DNA of 5,783 nucleotides from Methylobacter sp. (GTDB lineage Bacteria; Pseudomonadota; Gammaproteobacteria; Methylococcales; Methylomonadaceae): NCBI GenBank assembly GCA_003158415.1, contig PMJA01000227.1, positions 1 to 5,783 on the forward strand, read 5' to 3'. Positions within the stretch are counted from its first letter, which is position 1, and every line of letters begins with the position of its first letter. Both the position numbers and the translations under genes were made by a program. The notes beneath the pieces were generated by a model, which was given only the letters and a program-made list of their open reading frames with translations, searched no databases and was not told the origin of the DNA. Below are positions 1 through 5,755 of the stretch, one piece after another.

Positions 1-183
1 TTATTTATTGCGAGTTACCTAAGATGAAGCAGGGTAGGTGCGTACTGGCTGTCTTAGTTGGTTGGATGGCTTTTGCCGTGGTGCAAAATGAGTTGCTAAA
101 TTTATGTTAGATAGGTATTCTCAGCCGAGTAGGGCGCGCCGCGCGCGCCTTCTTCGGGGCGTGGGGTAACTCCCTGCTCAACT
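1..183. other. Left-edge non-coding stretch
   Basis: I see no supportable gene here. One plus-strand frame is open from the left edge to a TAG at 108-110 and could be the tail of a gene outside the window. It contains an ATG at 24 that would give a 28-residue hydrophobic peptide, but there is no ribosome site and no recognisable motif. The stretch after 120 is much more GC-rich than its surroundings and holds the stem-loop listed separately. The region is downstream of the minus-strand gene ending at 184, so it is probably that operon's 3' untranslated region. Confidence 0.4.
125..157. repeat. GC-rich inverted repeat / stem-loop
   Basis: GGCGCGC (133-139) and GCGCGCC (143-149) are perfect complements around a 3-base loop (CGC). 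A second stem, CCGA (125-128) with TCGG (154-157), encloses it across a symmetric 4+4 internal loop (GTAG/TTCT). The structure lies 27 bp past the stop codon of the minus-strand acetyltransferase-peptidase gene. It could therefore end or stabilise that transcript. No T-run follows it on the minus strand, so it is not a standard intrinsic terminator. It may instead be a dispersed palindromic element. Confidence 0.5.
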
Positions 184-1302
184 TTAACTTCTTTCATCAC
201 ATAGCAACGGCCCAATAATCACAGCCGTTCGCAAGCGGTTTTTGCCGAAACAGGACATGCGGTCGAAATCCTCGCGGGCTATCGGGATAAACTGGCAGTC
301 GATTTCGCTTTGCCGCCCGTCGTCCGGGTCGGAATCGTGCATATACAGGCAATCATCGTCAAATCCGCTCATGACCACCCAATGCGGTGCTTTTTTTCTA
401 TCCATCAAAAACGTGCTGATCAATATCAGCGGTATCGCTCCGGCCTTGAAGGCCGCAATCAGCTCGTCCTGGGTAATATTGGCAAAATGCAGGTCGATGT
501 TCTGCTCGGCGGCCTGACGCTTAAAGCAATTATCCACCAGTTCAACTACTTGTTTTTTCTCGTCATTGCGCACGCCGTCAATAAATAAGGTGCCGGTTTG
601 GTTGATCCAGACTTCGACGGCAAAGTCCCGGCGCTTTGCCGCTAAGGCTAAACCGATCGGGTGGCAACCGCCGTGACCGGAGGTCATGAAAATCGTGGTG
701 GCTTCGCGCCACAGATTGATTTCTTCTTCGCGTGACGGCAGGTAGCTCCGGTTAATGCCGTGCATGGCCATCATCAGCGCCGCAGGGCCGCAGGTGAACG
801 GCGTGGTTTGCCGTAACCAGTGTACAGAGCGGTGTTGCAGGGTATCGCGATAACGGCGGATACGTTTTTGAAAGCGCAAGGCGTCTTTGTGATCCTGGTA
901 ATAATCGCGGTAGATGCCGAACTTCTGGTAGCCCTGCGCTTCGTAAAGTTTAATTGCCGGTAGATTATCCACGCTCACTTCCAGACGCAGGTACAGCCTG
1001 CCATTATCATTAGCGGCTTGCTCTCCTGCCGTCATCAGTTGTTTAGCCAGCCCTAAGCCTCTGTGAGGGTGCGCGACGGCTATCGAATAGATACGCGCCA
1101 GCCGGGTGCCAGGATGATAAATAATTAATATATAGGCGGCGACGGTTTTTGCCACTTCGGCAACCAGCAAAGCCCGGTGCTCCGTTGTTATCCAGTGCTT
1201 GAAGCTGCGCCGACTTAACCTGTCGCTATCAAAGCAGGCGCTTTCCAGGGCGACCAGCTCATCAAGGTCGGTTAGTTGGGCATTACGGATCAAGACAGTC
1301 AA
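184..1302 (-). CDS. GNAT acetyltransferase fused to C39-like cysteine peptidase
   Basis: This 372-residue cytosolic protein has two enzyme domains and no signal peptide or membrane segment. Residues 1 to about 150 are a RimI-like GNAT N-acyltransferase. The acetyl-CoA loop is RGLGLA (81-86), preceded by the strand IYSIAVAHPH, and the usual N-P-A-x-x-L-Y-E-x-x-G-Y signature spans 113-125. Residues from about 157 to the end are a papain-fold C39-like peptidase. The likely catalytic Cys is C171 in TPFTCGPAAL, with Q165 as the oxyanion residue, H307 in PHWVVMSGF and D323 in MHDSDPDD. All are present, so the domain is probably active. I chose the TTG start at 1302 because its TTGA overlaps the TGA stop of the upstream gene, with GGGGA 8 bases before it. 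An ATG at 1386 would overlap that gene by 88 bases and add 28 residues that do not fit the GNAT fold. By family, such fusions accompany RLAN/RimK-type ligases, as here. The acyl acceptor and peptidase substrate are unknown. Confidence 0.88.
   Translation of the reverse strand: MTVLIRNAQLTDLDELVALESACFDSDRLSRRSFKHWITTEHRALLVAEVAKTVAAYILIIYHPGTRLARIYSIAVAHPHRGLGLAKQLMTAGEQAANDNGRLYLRLEVSVDNLPAIKLYEAQGYQKFGIYRDYYQDHKDALRFQKRIRRYRDTLQHRSVHWLRQTTPFTCGPAALMMAMHGINRSYLPSREEEINLWREATTIFMTSGHGGCHPIGLALAAKRRDFAVEVWINQTGTLFIDGVRNDEKKQVVELVDNCFKRQAAEQNIDLHFANITQDELIAAFKAGAIPLILISTFLMDRKKAPHWVVMSGFDDDCLYMHDSDPDDGRQSEIDCQFIPIAREDFDRMSCFGKNRLRTAVIIGPLLCDERS
1299..1302 (-). promoter_or_regulatory. TTGA stop/start overlap, translational coupling
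   Basis: On the minus strand TTGA contains both the TTG start (1302-1300) of the acetyltransferase-peptidase and the TGA stop (1301-1299) of the DUF2817 gene. This is the TTG version of the common ATGA coupling junction. GGGGA at 1315-1311 could serve as ribosome site. It suggests that the two proteins are made in linked amounts by terminating and restarting ribosomes. Confidence 0.7.
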
Positions 1303-2387
1303 CTGGATAATCCCCGTAAGGCTTGGTTTATCACTTGTCGGGCGCGAAACAACACCAATTCCTGCCAAGCTTGATCGTTCGGGCAAAAGTGCTGGCGCAT
1401 CAGTCGACTATGCTCGCGGCGGGCTAAATCATTACCGGATTGCGCCCAGAGTTGATGATCGCGTAGCAGGACTTCAAATAATTGATCGGTGCGGTAAGTG
1501 CCGAATTCCAGCGTGATATAGCAACTGCGGTCATTCATGACCGCATGCCAGGCATAATCCAGCAGGCCCAGCTTAGGCACCGAATTGGAGGTGCCCAACA
1601 GCGGCAAGGTGACCGAATCGCCGTACCAACGGCATGCGACTTGCGTGGCGGAGCTATTAGGTTGATGGTCGCAAATAATCTCACCGTAACCGAACGATCC
1701 CAGTCCGCTATGCAGATCGATGACCGCCAAATCCCGCTGTTGCAGGTCATATTTACGGATCAAATCGTCTACGACTAATCTGCCATGCGCGGGCGCAAGG
1801 CCGCCAAAGAAAGGGCCTACCGGATCGCTGTATTGTCCGCCGCTGATTGCTATTTCCAGCGCCTCGCGGCCGTGCGTGTGTTCAAATTCGGCAAAGGCAA
1901 GCTGGCGTTGCGGGGTATCCGCCAAAAACAACGCCGATTTAAGCGCGTCATAAGCGCTGTTTTCAGGCAATGGCCGGGAAAAATCGACCACATTGCGATT
2001 AAGATCAACTCCGTCGGCATCGCAGCGTCGCAGCCAGGCATAGCCCCAGGGCGTCAACGCATGCACCATTAATACCGCCGTATCGGGCGGAATCACTCGA
2101 TGTCCATCGGCAAGCAGGCGCAGCATATCAGTTTGCACCGCACTGCCGACAAAGCCTTCAACGCCGTGCGTGCCGCCGATCAGCACTAAAACCTTGGCGG
2201 CGGCTTCCGGGCCTATCCAAACGGTGTCGGTAAACAGCGGCTCGCCGTCAGGCCCGGAGCCGGTACAGGGATAGGAAAAACAATGCAGGTTGTCAGTCAG
2301 ATCAGCCAGCCAGCGCTGCCTGCCCGATGCGTAGTTTTCAGGGAAGAGTGCGGTATCAATAGCGATAACGGGAAGATAAGAAGACAT
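1299..2387 (-). CDS. DUF2817 family M14-like zinc carboxypeptidase/deacylase
   Basis: A 362-residue protein with the landmarks of the M14 carboxypeptidase / succinylglutamate desuccinylase superfamily. Numbering is from the ATG at 2387. The HxxE zinc motif is H74-G-V-E77 in GGTHGVEGF, substrate-binding DLNRN is at 128-132, the third zinc ligand is H226 in DLHSGLG, and the catalytic Glu is E294 in TLEFGTY. The full set implies a working zinc-dependent peptidase or amidohydrolase. No secretion signal is visible, so it probably acts in the cytosol. I prefer the ATG at 2387 over one at 2417 because AGGA sits 9 bases upstream. The longer form adds ten residues (MLTKKPGSLF) and its AGG lies only 3 bases from the start. 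It is the first gene of a two-gene operon, its TGA overlapping the TTG of the acetyltransferase-peptidase gene, and is divergent from the ATP-grasp ligase. It could remove the amino-acid or acyl group the ligase adds, but that is inference. Confidence 0.85.
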   Translation of the reverse strand: MSSYLPVIAIDTALFPENYASGRQRWLADLTDNLHCFSYPCTGSGPDGEPLFTDTVWIGPEAAAKVLVLIGGTHGVEGFVGSAVQTDMLRLLADGHRVIPPDTAVLMVHALTPWGYAWLRRCDADGVDLNRNVVDFSRPLPENSAYDALKSALFLADTPQRQLAFAEFEHTHGREALEIAISGGQYSDPVGPFFGGLAPAHGRLVVDDLIRKYDLQQRDLAVIDLHSGLGSFGYGEIICDHQPNSSATQVACRWYGDSVTLPLLGTSNSVPKLGLLDYAWHAVMNDRSCYITLEFGTYRTDQLFEVLLRDHQLWAQSGNDLARREHSRLMRQHFCPNDQAWQELVLFRARQVINQALRGLSS

Positions 2388-2527
2388 AAATAATGATCCT
2401 GGTTTTTTTGTTAGCATAGACCTTTTAGCTTAAATCTGAAAATATTATCCCTCAACACAGAAACTCCTTGTATAAAAACCTGACTAGTAACAAAATCACG
2501 CCTCACTTATTACAGGATTATTTTGCC
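2388..2527. promoter_or_regulatory. Divergent promoter region
   Basis: This 140-bp AT-rich gap separates the start of the minus-strand DUF2817 operon from the plus-strand ATP-grasp ligase, so both promoters must lie here or just inside the genes. Candidate elements are weak. On the plus strand TATAAA at 2471-2476 could be a -10, without a good -35. On the minus strand TTGAGG (2455-2450) is followed 17 bases later by TAAGCT, a poor -10. I see no convincing operator palindrome. Shared control of the two transcripts is plausible but not shown. Confidence 0.4.
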
Positions 2528-4003
2528 ATGGCAAGCACCCTTCTGGTTGTTGACAATCTTTTAGACTGGAACCCTTATTACCCTAGCGATCAGGTCATCA
2601 CTTTTGAAAGCTATCTTGCCACCGAGCAAGGCGAATCCCCGCAACGGGTGCGCATCATCAATCTTTGCAGCAGCTATAGTTACCTTTCCGATGGTTATTA
2701 TTGTTCCTTGCTGGCGGAAGCGCGCGGTCATCACGTTATTCCTTCCGTTAAAGTGCTTAATGATCTGGGCAAAAAAGCGCTCTATCAATTACAGCTGGAA
2801 GACCTGTCACTGACTTTAGCCCGCGCGTTTAAAAGTCGCGCTGATACGGATCATGAAATAACGCTGTTGAGTTATTTCGGAGCGACCGCCGATCCGGCTT
2901 TTCATGAACTGGCAAGGCTGTTGTTTGAGCGCTTTTCCTGCCCGGTGTTGGAAGTGACGTTGATACTCAACAAGCACTGGGAAATAAAGGGACTGAAACC
3001 GGTCTCGCATCGCGACCTGGATGACCCCCAGCAAACCGTTTTTGCCGAAGCGCTGGATAACTTCAGCAAAAAAGTATGGCGTAAAGGCCGGTCGCGTAAA
3101 GCCACGCGTTACGATCTGGCCATGCTGATTAATCCTGACGAGAAATTACCACCCAGCAACCGGGGCGCGCTTAAAAAATTCATTAAAATCGGCCGGGAAC
3201 TGGGGATTGAAGTCGAATTAATCACCCAGCAGCATTATGCGCGACTGCCTGAATTCGACGGCTTGTTTATCCGGGAAACAACCGGAATTGATCATTATAC
3301 CTACCGCTTTTCAAAAAAAGCAGAGGCTGAAGGTTTGATTGTTATTGATGACCCCACGTCCATGCTGCGTTGTACCAATAAAGTGTATCTCGCTGATTTA
3401 TTTCGCACTCATCACGTACCCTGCCCAAAAACTTGGCTGCTACACAAAGGCAATGCCTTGCATCTGGACAGGGTGGAAAGCGAAGCGGGTTTTCCTGTGG
3501 TGATTAAAATTCCGGACGGCTCGTTTTCCAGAGGCATCGTTAAGGTCAATAACCGGCAAGAGCTGGATCTTAAAGTCGAGGAATTATTCCAAAAATCGGC
3601 ATTGCTGCTGGCCCAGGAATTCCTGTATACCGATTTTGACTGGCGTATCGGCATTTTTAACAACAGAGCTTTATATGCGTGCCGTTATTATATGGTTAAA
3701 AATCACTGGCAGATCTACCGCCATCACGAAAGCCGATCCGATTGCGGAAATTTTGAGACCCTGCCCACGTTTGAAGTGCCTAAAGCCGTATTGGAAGCTG
3801 CGCTGAAAGCGACGCAACCCATAGGCAACGGCTTGTATGGCGTTGATGTCAAGGAAAAAAACGGCAAAGGCTATGTGATAGAAGTCAACGACAACCCGAA
3901 TATAGACAGCGGCATTGAAGACAAGTATTTGGGCGATGATCTTTATCGTTTGATTATGACCGAGTTTTTGCGGCGCATGGAAAACCGCAGTAAGGGGGGT
4001 TGA
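2528..4003 (+). CDS. RimK-type ATP-grasp ligase with N-terminal RLAN domain
   Basis: A 491-residue cytosolic ATP-grasp amidoligase of the 'RimK family protein' type. Such enzymes activate a carboxylate as an acyl-phosphate and join it to an amine, often an amino acid. Residues 1 to about 150 match the RLAN domain, opening with LLVVDNLLDW and containing SYLSDGYYCSLLAEARGH (51-68). A linker follows, then the ATP-grasp domain from about 270 to 485. Visible there are the ATP-binding K327 in FPVVIKIPDGSFSRG, QEF (363-365), DWR (371-373), GVDV (438-441) and the metal-binding signature IEVNDNPN (451-458, with E452, N454 and N456). It is much longer than the roughly 300-residue ribosomal S6 ligase RimK, which lacks RLAN, so S6 glutamylation should not be assumed. 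I chose the ATG at 2528 because AGGA lies 10 bases upstream and family members start at this point. A TTG at 2468 would add 20 residues without family resemblance. It is divergent from the DUF2817 and GNAT-peptidase genes, which probably act on the same substrate. Confidence 0.9.
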   Translation: MASTLLVVDNLLDWNPYYPSDQVITFESYLATEQGESPQRVRIINLCSSYSYLSDGYYCSLLAEARGHHVIPSVKVLNDLGKKALYQLQLEDLSLTLARAFKSRADTDHEITLLSYFGATADPAFHELARLLFERFSCPVLEVTLILNKHWEIKGLKPVSHRDLDDPQQTVFAEALDNFSKKVWRKGRSRKATRYDLAMLINPDEKLPPSNRGALKKFIKIGRELGIEVELITQQHYARLPEFDGLFIRETTGIDHYTYRFSKKAEAEGLIVIDDPTSMLRCTNKVYLADLFRTHHVPCPKTWLLHKGNALHLDRVESEAGFPVVIKIPDGSFSRGIVKVNNRQELDLKVEELFQKSALLLAQEFLYTDFDWRIGIFNNRALYACRYYMVKNHWQIYRHHESRSDCGNFETLPTFEVPKAVLEAALKATQPIGNGLYGVDVKEKNGKGYVIEVNDNPNIDSGIEDKYLGDDLYRLIMTEFLRRMENRSKGG

Positions 4004-4033
4004 GGCGAAAGCTTTGATTCTAAAAACCGCAGT
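3981..4033 (+). repeat. 11-bp direct repeat flanking the ligase stop codon
   Basis: AAAACCGCAGT occurs at 3981-3991, inside the last codons of the ATP-grasp ligase, and again at 4023-4033, 31 bp later in the spacer. Both copies continue with a near-identical (A/T)AG. This may be a local duplication or the edge of a small inserted element that starts at the second copy. It could also be chance. Confidence 0.4.
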
Positions 4034-4038
4034 TAGTC

Positions 4039-4064
4039 CACGAAAAGCACGAAAGACACGAAAT
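4039..4064 (+). repeat. Three tandem copies of a 9-bp unit
   Basis: CACGAAAAG (4039-4047), CACGAAAGA (4048-4056) and the partial CACGAAAT (4057-4064) follow one another directly. Short CACGAAA tandem tracts of this kind turn up in intergenic DNA of many bacteria. From memory I regard this as a known low-complexity type with no assigned function. Confidence 0.6.
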
Positions 4065-4262
4065 AAATCAATCTATTATGTTTCATAACCTCTCACCCTT
4101 CAGGTGATCAGCTATGCAATGGTATCTTACGCGTTAATACCAATCCCACCGTACGTTCCACCTTCGGCATATACAGGGGCAACAGCAAAGCGGTTTATTT
4201 TTGTGAAGTTTATTAAGCCGCATAACCAAAATAGTTAACAGGGGCTGATTAAAAAGATTAAT

Positions 4263-4290
4263 TTGACGGCAAAGATGGGCACTATAAAAT
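4263..4290 (+). promoter_or_regulatory. Probable sigma70 promoter of the bacterioferritin operon
   Basis: The -35 TTGACG (4263-4268) and -10 TAAAAT (4285-4290) each match the consensus at five of six positions and are 16 bp apart. Transcription would begin near 4297, giving a leader of about 65 bases before the ATG at 4362. No Fur-like or other operator palindrome overlaps it, so constitutive or indirectly controlled expression fits best. Confidence 0.5.
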
Positions 4291-4361
4291 TACGTTGAAT
4301 ACTTGCCAATTTGTTGCAGGCTATCGATAAACCCACATCCGACTCACTTTAAGAGGTAATT

Positions 4362-4841
4362 ATGAAAGGCGACATAAATATTCTGGAAATTCTCAACGGT
4401 CTGCTTGCCGGAGAGCTGAGCGCATCCGATCAATACCTGATTCATGGCGAAATGTACGCTGATTTTGGCTTGAACCATCTTTCTGAAAAAAGTCTGCACG
4501 AATCCGAGCATGAACGACTGCATGCACGATCTTTAATTCAGCGTATCCTGTTTCTTGAAGGCACACCTAATCTAGCCAAACGGCAGACATTAACAGTCGG
4601 CAGCGCGGTGCCGGAAATGTTAAAAGCCGACTTGGAAGTAGAATATCATGTGGTTGTAGAGCTAAAAAAAGCTATCGCCGCCTGTGAAAAAGCCCAGGAT
4701 TTTGTGACGCGAGATATGTTGGTTGTGCAACTGGACGACACGGAAATGGATCATGCCTACTGGCTGGAGCAACAATTGAAACTGATCAACCTTTTGGGTC
4801 TGGAAAACTACCAGCAAAGCCAAATGAAACCGAACATTTAA
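4362..4841 (+). CDS. bfr: Bacterioferritin, ferroxidase-type subunit (haem Met52 lost)
   Basis: This 159-residue subunit belongs to the 24-mer iron-storage shell, which oxidises Fe(II) and stores it as a ferric mineral in the cytosol. It opens with MKGD, as E. coli Bfr does, and is about as long as that protein (158). The di-iron ligands are E18, E51, H54, E94, E128 and H131. The last two form ExxH in DDTEMDH and are shifted one residue from E. coli E127/H130. Y25 is also kept. Position 52, the Met that binds haem between two subunits, is Arg (H-E51-R52-L-H54). The site is therefore oxidation-competent but cannot give the usual haem ligand, matching the subunit type of two-gene bacterioferritins. 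The start is supported by AGAGG 5 bases upstream of the ATG. A second bfr gene follows after 18 bp, and the two very likely co-assemble. Confidence 0.93.
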   Translation: MKGDINILEILNGLLAGELSASDQYLIHGEMYADFGLNHLSEKSLHESEHERLHARSLIQRILFLEGTPNLAKRQTLTVGSAVPEMLKADLEVEYHVVVELKKAIAACEKAQDFVTRDMLVVQLDDTEMDHAYWLEQQLKLINLLGLENYQQSQMKPNI

Positions 4842-4859
4842 GCCAACAAGGACATTGAT

Positions 4860-5342
4860 ATGAAAGGCGATAAAAAAATTATTGAAATTCTCAATAAGAT
4901 ACTTAAAAACGAGCTAACCTCGATCAACCAGTATTTCCTTCATGCCCGTATGTTTCGTCATTGGGGGCTGGAAAAACTAAACGATTATCAGTATAAGCAA
5001 TCGATCCGCGTCATGAAGGAAGCTGATGAGCTCATCGAGCGCATCCTATTTCTGGAAGGGTTGCCCAATCTGCAAGACCTCGGAAAACTGTTGATTGGTG
5101 AGAATGTCGTTGAATGTTTAGATGGCGATCTGGTATACGAAAAAAATGTTCAACGGCCACTGTTGATAAAAGCTGTAGCTTTATGTGAGGAAATGCATGA
5201 TTTCGTCACTCGCGATTTACTGGAAGAGTTGCTGGAGCACTGCGAACAAGCTATCGATTGGTTGGAAACCCAGCAAAGCCTAATAACGAACGTCAGTTTG
5301 CCAAATTATTTACAGACGCATCTGCAGAAGGGCGGAGATTGA
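4860..5342 (+). CDS. bfr: Bacterioferritin, haem-type subunit (ferroxidase site lost)
   Basis: This 160-residue subunit is closer in wording to E. coli Bfr ([35 protein letters not shown]) than its upstream partner, yet is the one with a broken catalytic site. The haem ligand M52 is present in RVMKEAD. Of the ferroxidase ligands only E18 and E94 remain, with Y25. E51 is Val, H54 is Glu, E127 is Cys (C128) and H130 is Ala (A131) in [13 protein letters not shown]. It should bind haem but not oxidise iron at a normal di-iron centre. The likely role is to supply haem to a mixed shell, which is where Bfd delivers electrons for iron release. AAGGA lies 7 bases before the ATG. No promoter is seen in the 18-bp gap, so the two bfr genes should be co-transcribed. 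Confidence 0.93.
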   Translation: MKGDKKIIEILNKILKNELTSINQYFLHARMFRHWGLEKLNDYQYKQSIRVMKEADELIERILFLEGLPNLQDLGKLLIGENVVECLDGDLVYEKNVQRPLLIKAVALCEEMHDFVTRDLLEELLEHCEQAIDWLETQQSLITNVSLPNYLQTHLQKGGD

Positions 5343-5393
5343 TGCCGTCGAACAACATCAGCTTATGTCGCATTTTTTAGAGTTTAATTTGGC

Positions 5394-5422
5394 TTGACAA
5401 TTATTAAAAACTGAATGAGAAT
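5394..5422 (+). promoter_or_regulatory. bfd promoter
   Basis: A perfect -35 TTGACA (5394-5399) is followed, 17 bp later, by -10 GAGAAT (5417-5422, four of six consensus bases). It lies in the 128-bp gap between the second bfr gene and bfd, giving bfd its own start of transcription near 5429. The -10 is inside the Fur box, so repression would block polymerase binding directly. Confidence 0.6.
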
Positions 5423-5430
5423 AGTTATCA
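5416..5430. promoter_or_regulatory. Fur box over the bfd promoter
   Basis: TGAGAATAGTTATCA matches the 7-1-7 Fur consensus TGATAATNATTATCA at 12 of the 14 defined positions; the two differences are the G at each of positions 4 and 9. It covers the -10 and start region of bfd. Fe(II)-Fur would repress bfd when iron is plentiful and release it under starvation, when stored iron must be recovered. This agrees with the known iron-repressed behaviour of bfd genes. Confidence 0.78.
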
Positions 5431-5470
5431 TTAATTATTTGCTATTGCATTTATGCAGGAGAACTATTTT

Positions 5471-5671
5471 ATGTATGTATGTGTTTGCCAAGCAGTGACG
5501 GATCGTGAGATTCATCAAGCCGCCAGAGATGGTGCAAGAACGCTCAGGGATTTACGTCGTGATTTGGGGGTAGGCGTTAATTGTGGACGTTGTGTAAGTT
5601 GCGCTCGACAGTGCTTAAAATCGGTCAGTATGGGCTTCCATGAGAGTCTACAATTACGCGCCTCTGCTTGA
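5471..5671 (+). CDS. bfd: Bacterioferritin-associated ferredoxin Bfd
   Basis: A 66-residue [2Fe-2S] protein of the BFD/(2Fe-2S)-binding domain family. It docks on bacterioferritin next to the haem and passes electrons in to reduce the ferric core so that Fe(II) leaves the shell. The four cluster cysteines are C4 and C6 (MYVCVC) and C38 and C41 (NCGRC), a CxC-X31-CxxC layout identical in position to E. coli Bfd. Two further cysteines, C44 and C48, are not needed for the cluster. I chose the ATG at 5471 because AGGAG is 9 bases upstream and the protein then starts MYVCVC as in the family. An ATG at 5453 would add six residues and has no ribosome site. It lies downstream of its partner genes but has its own Fur-controlled promoter and a terminator, so it can be expressed separately from them. 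Confidence 0.95.
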   Translation: MYVCVCQAVTDREIHQAARDGARTLRDLRRDLGVGVNCGRCVSCARQCLKSVSMGFHESLQLRASA

Positions 5672-5678
5672 GTTTATT

Positions 5679-5703
5679 GAGCGTGGCTATTACGCTCTTT
5701 TTT
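5679..5703 (+). terminator. Intrinsic terminator after bfd
   Basis: GAGCGT (5679-5684) pairs perfectly with ACGCTC (5692-5697) around a 7-base loop and is followed at once by six T (5698-5703). It begins 7 bp after the bfd stop codon. This is a textbook Rho-independent terminator ending the iron-storage unit. Confidence 0.85.
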
Positions 5704-5708
5704 GCCTC

Positions 5709-5723
5709 GTACGCATCGCGTAC
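5709..5723. repeat. Short perfect palindrome
   Basis: GTACGC (5709-5714) and GCGTAC (5718-5723) are exact complements around the 3-base loop ATC. It sits just beyond the bfd terminator and has no T-run of its own. Similar small GC-rich palindromes are often dispersed in gammaproteobacterial intergenic DNA, so I treat it as a repetitive extragenic element. Confidence 0.45.
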
Positions 5724-5755
5724 CATTTTCAAATTGTCCCGTATAAATAAAGCAA

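Larger units (their letters stand above)
4004..4361. other. 358-bp intergenic spacer
   Basis: No gene is visible between the ATP-grasp ligase and the first bacterioferritin gene. The left part carries the second copy of an 11-bp direct repeat and a 9-bp tandem repeat. The middle has an imperfect inverted repeat, GCGGTTTA (4190-4197) with TAAGCCGC (4214-4221), eight pairs including one G-T, around a 16-base loop. It has no T-run, so it is not a clear terminator. A smaller pair, GGTAT (4121-4125) and ATACC (4137-4141), is probably chance. The right end holds the bacterioferritin promoter and ribosome site. I see no convincing terminator for the ligase gene and no Fur box. Confidence 0.6.

Noticed and set aside
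24..110. 28-residue hydrophobic peptide on the plus strand
   Set aside because: It has no ribosome site and no motif, and its frame is open to the window edge, so it may be a fragment or chance.
1482..2072. Several plus-strand open frames opposite the DUF2817 gene
   Set aside because: They are antisense shadows of a gene with clear zinc-peptidase motifs and resemble no family.
2468..2527. 20-residue N-terminal extension of the ATP-grasp ligase from a TTG
   Set aside because: The ATG at 2528 has a ribosome site and matches the family N-terminus. The extension has neither.
2816..3663. Minus-strand open frames opposite the ATP-grasp ligase gene
   Set aside because: They overlap a strongly supported gene and show no domain pattern or ribosome sites.
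3981..4064. CRISPR array
   Set aside because: The units are 9 bp and adjoin without spacers. There are no repeat-spacer units and no cas genes.
4120..4260. Possible minus-strand coding remnant in the spacer
   Set aside because: A short minus-strand frame reads a glycine-rich peptide ending at about 4130, but it is too short, has no start signal and I cannot match it to a family.
5341..5378. Possible terminator after the second bfr gene (T-run at about 5373-5378)
   Set aside because: Only a 4-bp stem (ACAT/ATGT) can be drawn before the T-run, and it is separated from it. Read-through into bfd is possible.
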